Assembly: GCA_947037995.1 (NCBI GenBank)
Contig: CAMQUV010000020.1
Span: 1 to 10,360 of the forward strand
DNA length: 10,360 nucleotides
Direction: 5' to 3'
Source: an uncultured Rikenellaceae bacterium
Lineage (GTDB): Bacteria; Bacteroidota; Bacteroidia; Bacteroidales; Rikenellaceae
Shown here: in pieces, positions 6,189 through 10,360 of the stretch
Position numbering within the stretch: the stretch's first letter is position 1
How the letters are laid out: every line of letters starts with the position of its first letter
The notes under the pieces: model-generated
The model's database searches: none
Told to the model about the DNA's origin: nothing
What the model saw: the letters and a program-made list of their open reading frames with translations, nothing else
Position numbers and translations under genes: made by a program

Positions 6189-6862
6189 ACCTCCACCACG
6201 ATTACGAAACTAACATAAATCGCCCCCCTGCCATAGTCCAAAATTGATGTGTTTATTTTTGTAAATATAACTACTCTTCACTAAAAGCAGGGTCGTACTC
6301 CACAACGCCACGAACGCCATAGAGAGCATTAGGTGTAAGCTCCACTGCCATTACATACTCCTCTGGCACATCAAATGGCAGCGAAACCCCAAATTGTGAT
6401 GCAGTTTCATACCCAAATCGTGGGTAATAATCTTTATGCCCCAATATCACAACCGAGACGTAGCCAAGTGCTATAGCTTTAGTGTGTACTGACTTAATCA
6501 ATGCGCTACCTACACCACGACCTTGATACTCAGGCACGACTGACACAGGCGCAAGAGCTAAAGATTGGTGCTTAATATCACCATCACAAATCGAAATTTT
6601 AGTGAGCAAAGTATACCCTACAACTTCGCCATCGACTTCCGCCACCAGCGAAAGTTCAGGGATAAACGACCCGCTCAAACGCAAGCGGTCCACCAAAAAC
6701 TGCTCCTTATGGTCGCTAAGCTCCTCTGTGCGAAATGCCTGCTCGATGATGCTAAATACCTTTGGGGAGTCGGTTGCTACCTCTGTTCTTATATTAATGT
6801 CCATATTTTATTCTCTTATAATTATTGTAACTGTGTTACGTCCACCGCCACGATTATGAAAC
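6189..6862. repeat. Short imperfect direct repeats bracketing the GNAT gene
   Basis: The stretch 6189-6211 (accTCCACC, then ACGATTaCGAAACT) recurs at 6837-6862 (acgTCCACC, gcc, ACGATTaTGAAACT) in the same orientation. The copies differ by a 3-base insertion and a few substitutions. They flank one gene, 6271-6804, on both sides. Possible readings are gene insertion by short-homology recombination, a duplicated intergenic segment, or chance. Confidence 0.35.
6271..6804 (-). CDS. GNAT-family N-acetyltransferase, YhbS-like (177 aa)
   Basis: This is a complete cytoplasmic acetyltransferase of the GNAT superfamily, which moves the acetyl group of acetyl-CoA to an amine. The acetyl-CoA motif A is SVVPEYQGRGVGSALI (88-103), with the Q-x-x-G-x-G/A pyrophosphate loop at Gln94-Gly99. 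The block VVILGHKDYYPRFGYETAS (118-136) is characteristic of YhbS-like members (COG3153), as is the preceding L-A-P-V-S-V strand. Length is normal for the family. The substrate cannot be read from sequence. It is downstream of, and in the same direction as, the decayed restriction genes, about 110 bp from the BRO-N remnant. The Asp-Glu rich tail (DPAFSEE) is ordinary for the group. Codon use looks less AT-biased than the lipoprotein genes, consistent with a different origin. Confidence 0.9.
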   Translation of the reverse strand: MDINIRTEVATDSPKVFSIIEQAFRTEELSDHKEQFLVDRLRLSGSFIPELSLVAEVDGEVVGYTLLTKISICDGDIKHQSLALAPVSVVPEYQGRGVGSALIKSVHTKAIALGYVSVVILGHKDYYPRFGYETASQFGVSLPFDVPEEYVMAVELTPNALYGVRGVVEYDPAFSEE

Positions 6863-6913
6863 TCGCAGGTGTGAGTATAGTAATATTTACGTTCTTTAAC
6901 TAAACTATATAAA

Positions 6914-7188
6914 TTACTCTGTATCTTTCTTGCTGTCAAGAATATTATGAATTGACTTTGCATTGAGTAAATTTTCAACTGTCCCATATTTTAGGACAGT
7001 TCACTCCCTTCGTTTAGAAGTTTTGTTTTCAGAGTATTCCAATATTTACGTGAGCGTGGACTGTCGGTTAAAACCTCAATCACATCAGTGATTGAGAAGC
7101 ACCATATTTCTTGCTCATCGTCCCAGAGCGTCCGCACCTGTTTATGCTCGAAGAGTTGTATTTTATCTTGTCTGTTGATTTAATTCAT
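6914..7188 (-). pseudogene. BRO-N (phage antirepressor-like) protein remnant
   Basis: Translation from the ATG at 7188 reads MN, then TAA, then INRQDKIQLFEHKQVRTLW, FSITDVIEVLTDSPRSRKYW and LKTKLLNEGSELS, then TAA at 6991-6993, followed by NMGQLK. This is the start of the BRO-N/KilA-type DNA-binding domain found in Bacteroidetes proteins related to phage antirepressors, which frequently sit in type I restriction loci. Intact relatives read the second stop as Gln (GSELSQNxGQLK). After NMGQLK the family sequence is lost. A shifted frame reads TVENLLNAKSIHNILDSKK to a stop at 6914 and may belong to another gene end. Two nonsense codons and the loss of most of the protein make this a clear pseudogene. 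Confidence 0.75.
6977..7001. repeat. 8-bp inverted repeat inside the BRO-N remnant
   Basis: aactgtcc (6977-6984) and ggacagtt (6994-7001) are exact reverse complements with a 9-base loop. It lies exactly where the BRO-N reading frame breaks (stop at 6991-6993), so it may mark a deletion or insertion scar. Confidence 0.35.
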
Positions 7189-7239
7189 ATTATATTTATT
7201 TATGAAGCTACGGATAATAAAGTCGTTCCGAAATAATAG

Positions 7240-7722
7240 CTAATGGGTCGATGATTCATTTTGCAGATACTTATCGTTGAGATAAGTATTTAACAATAAC
7301 CCCTTAATCTTTTCTCTATCATCATAATCTTGTAATAGTTCAAACAATTCGCTATCAATCTCTGCATATTTCACTTGCTTTCTTAGATTATTAACTGAAT
7401 ACATACTACCTACGATGTTTTCTTTTGTCATTTCTACGCCATTACAGGATATTAATCTCCAAAACGGTTCATTCTGAAGATGCCAAAATGGTGTAGCAAT
7501 CTTGGATTGAAACAATAATGAATCACCTACATATCTTGTCCAGTTTTGAGCAAACTGCCTCTCCAAAGCTTCACTAAACTCAATGTGATTTGATGTAATC
7601 ACACCTCGCTCTACGAGGTCAATTACACTTAATAGCAATATTGGCTTATGCGGAGCTTTTACTCCTGTTATCTTTGCTGTCTTTAGTGAGCTTATTTGCT
7701 CGTTATAGATCGGTTGGGTCAT
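7240..7722 (-). CDS. Restriction-type protein: N-terminal domain of HNH-class enzymes without the nuclease (160 aa)
   Basis: The protein has KAPHKPILLLSVIDLVERGVI (22-42), then an F-x-x-x-W segment and TPFWHLQNEPFWRLI (77-91). This A-P-H-K-P...PF-x-HL-x-x-EPFW pattern is typical of the N-terminal domain of predicted HNH restriction endonucleases (ScoMcrA-like, modified-DNA-directed). Full-length relatives are roughly 280-300 residues and end in an HNH nuclease with Cys pairs. Here the frame stops after residue 160 with no HNH or Cys motif, so the protein is either a stand-alone domain or a truncated gene. The start ATG follows two in-frame stops and lies 9 bp from the end of the HsdR-like stub. 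Its neighbours on the same strand are broken defence genes, yet this frame is clean, which argues that it may still be expressed. Confidence 0.6.
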   Translation of the reverse strand: MTQPIYNEQISSLKTAKITGVKAPHKPILLLSVIDLVERGVITSNHIEFSEALERQFAQNWTRYVGDSLLFQSKIATPFWHLQNEPFWRLISCNGVEMTKENIVGSMYSVNNLRKQVKYAEIDSELFELLQDYDDREKIKGLLLNTYLNDKYLQNESSTH

Positions 7723-7731
7723 TGTTTAAAT

Positions 7732-7875
7732 TTATATTTTTAGTGTTGACTTAATGATATTTGTGTCACCATCGAAATGAATAACGTTTAGTGATGTATC
7801 TCAATAATCCAGCTTACCCAGATCTATAAGAGCAGGTAATTTCACCCAACTATCTTCGTTAAATTTATTTGTCAT
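7732..7875 (-). pseudogene. N-terminal stub resembling type I restriction subunit HsdR
   Basis: From the ATG at 7875 the frame reads MTNKFNEDSWVKLPALIDLGKLDY, then TGA (7801-7803), then DTSLNVIHFDGDTNIIKSTLKI and TAA (7732-7734). The pattern F-x-E-D-S-x-V-K-x-P-A-L-I-x-L...LxY followed by D-x-DTNI resembles the first 50 residues of Bacteroidetes HsdR proteins, the ATP-dependent translocase/nuclease of type I restriction. Everything after that, more than 900 residues in the family, is absent. It begins 16 bp after the XRE remnant and shares the frame of the 160-aa gene. The assignment depends on a short match, so I hold it moderately. Confidence 0.5.
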
Positions 7876-7891
7876 AGGGTTCTTATTTACT

Positions 7892-8085
7892 TTAATTTAA
7901 GAGTTCTTGTCTGTTTCTGTCGAGTTATTGAGCTATCTTGTCTAAAGTTTCAAGAAGATGCATGAATGCGATAATTATATCAATGAGAAACTGTTGCAGG
8001 TTCTTTACTCAATTTCCCCGCGAAGCCTTTACTTGCACGACCTTCTTCAGCAAAAAACTTCCTTTAATCTATTTATTTCTGACAT
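7892..8085 (-). pseudogene. XRE-family HTH regulator pseudogene at the head of the locus
   Basis: Joining frames gives MSEINRLKEV, FAEEGRASKGFAGKLSKE and PATVSH*YNY, then LLETLDKIAQ*LDRNRQELLN. This matches the compact XRE regulators that precede restriction genes in Bacteroidetes (pattern NRLKxVLAExGRTNKWLAEKLGK, PATVSKW, LETLxxIAxxL...ELLN). Damage is an extra T in a T6 run after codon 10, TGA replacing the Trp after VSH, a second frameshift before LETL, and TAA in the last helix. With this it cannot make a repressor. The gene would have controlled the downstream restriction unit, 16 bp away. Confidence 0.72.
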
Positions 8086-8114
8086 AGTATATTGTTTTTA
8101 CATGACATCTCCTA

Positions 8115-8122
8115 CAAAGTTA
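8115..8122 (-). promoter_or_regulatory. Candidate -7 element of the XRE/restriction unit
   Basis: The minus strand reads TAACTTTG followed by TAGG, matching TAnnTTTG, about 30 bp before the XRE ATG. No convincing TTTG is seen 19-21 bases upstream, so support comes from the -7 box and the position. Confidence 0.35.
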
Positions 8123-8220
8123 ACGAAAATATCTTACCAGTGTATTAATTTAGGTGAAGATTGACAATTTAAACATGCAAAGGAAAAAGACAAAGGGATG
8201 TCAAAATAATAACAAAATAT

Positions 8221-8243
8221 TAGTACACGAACTTTCGGTACTA
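8221..8243. promoter_or_regulatory. Dyad between XRE remnant and AbiEii-like fragment
   Basis: tagtac-a-cgaa (8221-8231) mirrors ttcg-gtacta (8234-8243), ten paired positions with one unpaired A and a 2-base centre. It lies in the intergenic stretch between two divergent defence-gene remnants and could be an old operator. Apart from this site and the -7 box at 8115, the stretch 8086-8395 shows nothing I can support. Confidence 0.3.
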
Positions 8244-8395
8244 TTAAACATAATATCTCATCAATATGGTAGCATAATTCTAATTTACAAAGAAAAGGCA
8301 CTGTTTAATTAGTCATTTTCTGCATAGTAGTGGAATAAAAACAGCATAACTATGAAAAAAAGACTGTATTTGCATATTAATTGAGAGTAACAGCT

Positions 8396-8496
8396 ATGGA
8401 AGAATTAAAAAAAAACAGGGATTGTATCGTGGCGAATTCTTTGATAATGTGGCTTTTTATAGTGGCACGAGCTTAATGACTATTTCTTGCAACTAG
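8396..8496 (+). pseudogene. Fragment resembling AbiEii/AbiGii-type nucleotidyltransferase toxin
   Basis: After ATGGAAGAATTA and an A-run that shifts the frame, the sequence reads QGLYRGEFFDNVAFYSGTSLM and stops at 8494. AbiEii-family toxins have a motif of the form (L)xRGxFFxxxAFYGGTxLR just before the nucleotidyltransferase core (RFSEDLDF). That core and the rest of the gene are absent. The match covers only about 20 residues, so it is suggestive only. It fits the defence-related setting and is on the strand opposite the restriction remnants. Confidence 0.42.
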
Positions 8497-8566
8497 CTGA
8501 TATAATGATATTTAAGTCGTTTCATAATGCCAACCAAAATGCCAACGATTTTGAAGTTGCGAGGTG

Positions 8567-8600
8567 GTAAAAACGGGATGTTTTTACACGTCTTTTTTTT
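8567..8600 (+). terminator. Terminator-like hairpin, plus strand
   Basis: gtaaaaac (8567-8574) pairs with gtttttac (8580-8587), followed by acgtc and eight T residues. It would end plus-strand transcription coming from the AbiEii-like fragment. The stem is AT-rich and thus weak. Confidence 0.4.
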
Positions 8601-8676
8601 CGCATATTTTTGAGCATTACCATAAAAGTGTAATATCATAATATTCAGCATAATTCGCGGGGAATATCTTATAATT

Positions 8677-9471
8677 TTACATAAAGATTTGTGGTTCTCT
8701 TCTGACCGCACAGTTTTTGTGCAGCAATTCTGTATATGGTGTAATGAATTTCACGGCATTATGGGGGCATTCTTTCACACATCGGCAACATTTTGTGCAG
8801 AGGTCTACATTGCACATTACTGCACCATTCTGATAGGATATAGCTTCTACGGGACAATTATCTATACAAACTCCACACTGATTGCACAAATTCACATCAA
8901 TAGTAGGTGCTGTAGGAGCCGAGTGGTTTACGACAAAATAAGGTGTGTTGCCATCAACTTTCAGTTGCAGAAAATCAGCAATATTATGGCAAGCGTCTAA
9001 TTTCACCCTACATTTTTCTCCAAAAACCGTTGCAGCTACAACATCGGCATCATCAGGTCTCCCTTGGGCGATAGGCATATTTGTCCTACTATATGAGTGT
9101 TCTCCGATAAATGCAGCAGCGGCGATAGTTACAAATCCTTTTTCTTTCAAGACATCGCAAAGTTCGAGCAATGCATCTCCATAATCTCTATTTCCATAGA
9201 CAACAATAGCAATCGCAGGGGTATTATTGCCTTTAATTTTTGCGAGTCGTTCAATCGCCACGGGTGCAACTCTACTACAATAAACAGGCACTGAGACGAC
9301 AACCAAGTCATCAGAAGTGAAATGTAATTTATCCTCCTCGGCTTTATAGGTTAGCTCACAATAGTTCACATCAATACCTGTCGAGTTAACGGCACGAGCA
9401 ACAACAGAACAAATTTTAGCCGACGTATGAGTTGGCGAGTAGTAAATAGCTGATATTTTTTTATTATTCAT
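8677..9471 (-). CDS. EFR1-type flavodoxin/ferredoxin fusion protein (264 aa)
   Basis: The N-terminal half is flavodoxin-like: IYYSPTHTSAKI (9-20) is the FMN-phosphate loop, and VVSVPVYCSRVAP (58-70) and VVYGNRDYGDALLEL (90-104) are the other FMN-contacting loops. The C-terminal part carries two 4Fe-4S ferredoxin motifs: Cys196, 199, 202, 206 (CNQCGVCIDNCP) and Cys225, 228, 231, 235 (CTKCCRCVKECP). This domain order and length match the EFR1 family of small cytoplasmic redox proteins common in anaerobes. The electron partner is unknown. The gene is intact, with clean start and stop. It follows the sialidase by 50 bp on the same strand, so co-transcription is possible though a functional link is not evident. 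A 72-codon frame overlapping its end is a shadow. Confidence 0.93.
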   Translation of the reverse strand: MNNKKISAIYYSPTHTSAKICSVVARAVNSTGIDVNYCELTYKAEEDKLHFTSDDLVVVSVPVYCSRVAPVAIERLAKIKGNNTPAIAIVVYGNRDYGDALLELCDVLKEKGFVTIAAAAFIGEHSYSRTNMPIAQGRPDDADVVAATVFGEKCRVKLDACHNIADFLQLKVDGNTPYFVVNHSAPTAPTIDVNLCNQCGVCIDNCPVEAISYQNGAVMCNVDLCTKCCRCVKECPHNAVKFITPYTELLHKNCAVRREPQIFM

Positions 9472-9521
9472 CTTTATTATTATATATGTACAGGTAGTGA
9501 AAATAGGTTGATACTACTCTA

Positions 9522-10331
9522 CTATTTCAAATCGTGTTCGGCATATTTATATCCAGACACGAGCCACTTAATATTTACGACTGCAAATCTAGTTTCCGCG
9601 CCACTCTCGAATATTACACCAATTTGATTCTCGCTTATTCTTATTGGTTGTGAGTACTGAAATTCGGTATATCGATTACCTACAAATCGTTTTTTTATTG
9701 GCCACGTTGCGCCATCATCCAAACTGAGTGACATTGTTCCATTTATGCGCTTTGGCGGGGCGTATCTATAGGGTGGTGATGTGCGTGTAGTTACTAGGGT
9801 CGAAGCGGGATTTGTAAATATTAGGATTGATGGTTCATCTCCGATTAACCCACTATATCTAGTAATACCGCCTTGACATTGGGGGTCTGGAAGGTCCTTA
9901 CAGATTCTGGTTTTACTCCACTTGCTTTTAGTTCCATCAACAAACACGTCAATAAGACCTCTATATCTGGCAATATTATTAAAATTCCAGGGATTCCATC
10001 CATTAGGTGTTTTATCACTATCGCCATTAAATCTGTGGTTACGAGCATTAATAAGTAGTTTATTATCAGCAATTTGAACCACTTGGCTTTCGTTGGTACC
10101 ATATTGCGATTTACCTTCAATGATCCCCCAGGTTTCACCCAAATCATCGGAGTAACCTAGATAATTATACCATCCATCTTTTCCACCGACAGCATTAAAT
10201 GGGATAATAATACGTCCTTTATTTGGTCCGGAAACGAGTCTAATTCCGGCACCAGGTCCTGATGCAAAATCGGAAACATTTGGATGTTTAATTTGTTTAG
10301 TGATATCACTAATTGCTCCCCAAGTCACACC
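9522..10331 (-). CDS. GH33 exo-alpha-sialidase, C-terminal part (5' end missing)
   Basis: Counting from residue 6, the first true residue after the adapter-derived leader MLFRS, the product shows the GH33 sialidase fold. It has Asp boxes SDDLGETW (66-73) and SLDDGATW (208-215) plus a cut one at the very start (GVTW), a GPGAGIRL block (31-38) and GRIIIP. NESQVV holds the conserved Glu86, NARNHR holds Arg102, Arg200 fits the third Arg of the triad before the last Asp box, and Tyr231 in EFQYSQP fits the nucleophile. Such enzymes release terminal sialic acid from host glycans, usually outside the cell or in the periplasm. The signal peptide, the first catalytic Arg and the upstream Asp are beyond the edge. 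The apparent GTG start at 10346 is sequencing adapter and must not be used. Confidence 0.9.
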   Translation of the reverse strand, partial: GVTWGAISDITKQIKHPNVSDFASGPGAGIRLVSGPNKGRIIIPFNAVGGKDGWYNYLGYSDDLGETWGIIEGKSQYGTNESQVVQIADNKLLINARNHRFNGDSDKTPNGWNPWNFNNIARYRGLIDVFVDGTKSKWSKTRICKDLPDPQCQGGITRYSGLIGDEPSILIFTNPASTLVTTRTSPPYRYAPPKRINGTMSLSLDDGATWPIKKRFVGNRYTEFQYSQPIRISENQIGVIFESGAETRFAVVNIKWLVSGYKYAEHDLK

Positions 10332-10360
10332 AGATCGGAAGAGCACACGTCTGAACTCCA
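10332..10360 (+). other. Illumina TruSeq adapter sequence (assembly artefact)
   Basis: From 10332 the sequence is AGATCGGAAGAGC followed by ACACGTCTGAACTCCA, the 29-base start of the standard TruSeq read-through adapter. It is synthetic and contributes the false residues MLFRS to the sialidase frame. Confidence 0.98.

Noticed and set aside
7958..8164. Plus-strand 68-codon frame
   Set aside because: It is antisense to the XRE regulator remnant, whose family motifs (NRLKEV, FAEEGRASKG, PATVSH, LETLDKIA) are on the minus strand.
8493..8711. Minus-strand 72-codon frame
   Set aside because: It starts inside the EFR1 gene in another frame, runs through hairpin-containing intergenic DNA and has a Lys-rich product with no recognisable domain.
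9845..10147. Frames of 100 (minus) and 61 (plus) codons within the sialidase
   Set aside because: Shadows of the GH33 coding frame, which has conserved Asp boxes and catalytic residues.
1..10360. CRISPR array, tRNA or rRNA genes
   Set aside because: No regularly spaced repeats and no cloverleaf or rRNA-like stretches were seen in either strand.

Overview
The window reads as accessory DNA from a Bacteroidota (probably Bacteroidales) gut-type bacterium. The support is AT-rich DNA, promoter elements of the TTTG / TAnnTTTG type, lipoproteins with a Bacteroidetes-style lipobox and an acidic surface-export signal, a seven-helix AraC-type regulator N-terminus, and glycan-foraging genes (GH92 mannosidase, GH33 sialidase). 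The last 29 bases are Illumina sequencing adapter, so the right edge is an assembly end and not genomic DNA.

Layout. (1) Bases 1-765, minus strand: the open 5' part (255 codons) of a membrane-bound regulator; its upstream region carries two perfect inverted repeats and a promoter-like TACTTTTG. (2) 1043-1655: an IS256-family transposase pseudogene with a large internal deletion. It is followed by a gene-free stretch (to about 2220) holding a compact inverted-repeat cluster that could fold as an RNA. (3) 2206-4920, plus strand: a well-formed promoter with a dyad over its -33 box, then two tandem, diverged paralogous surface lipoproteins of unknown function, closed by a strong terminator. This is the only clearly intact operon in the window and the best candidate for something undescribed. 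(4) 5187-6131: the decayed C-terminal part of a GH92 alpha-mannosidase on the minus strand, cut at its upstream end by a 281-bp element with perfect 18-bp terminal inverted repeats (MITE-like). (5) 6271-8496: a minus-strand run in the order XRE regulator (broken), type I restriction HsdR-like N-terminal stub (broken), intact 160-aa protein resembling the N-terminal domain of HNH-type restriction enzymes, BRO-N protein (broken), and intact GNAT acetyltransferase. A fragment resembling AbiEii toxin lies on the opposite strand just upstream. I read this as the wreck of a restriction/defence island. (6) 8677-10331, minus strand: an intact EFR1-type flavodoxin/ferredoxin fusion preceded by the C-terminal part of a GH33 sialidase whose 5' end is lost at the adapter junction.

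Functionally, the intact parts suggest a cell-surface lipoprotein pair, sialic-acid release and a small redox protein. The rest records repeated insertion, deletion and pseudogenisation. At least six genes are broken, so this is an eroding genomic island and not a working defence system.
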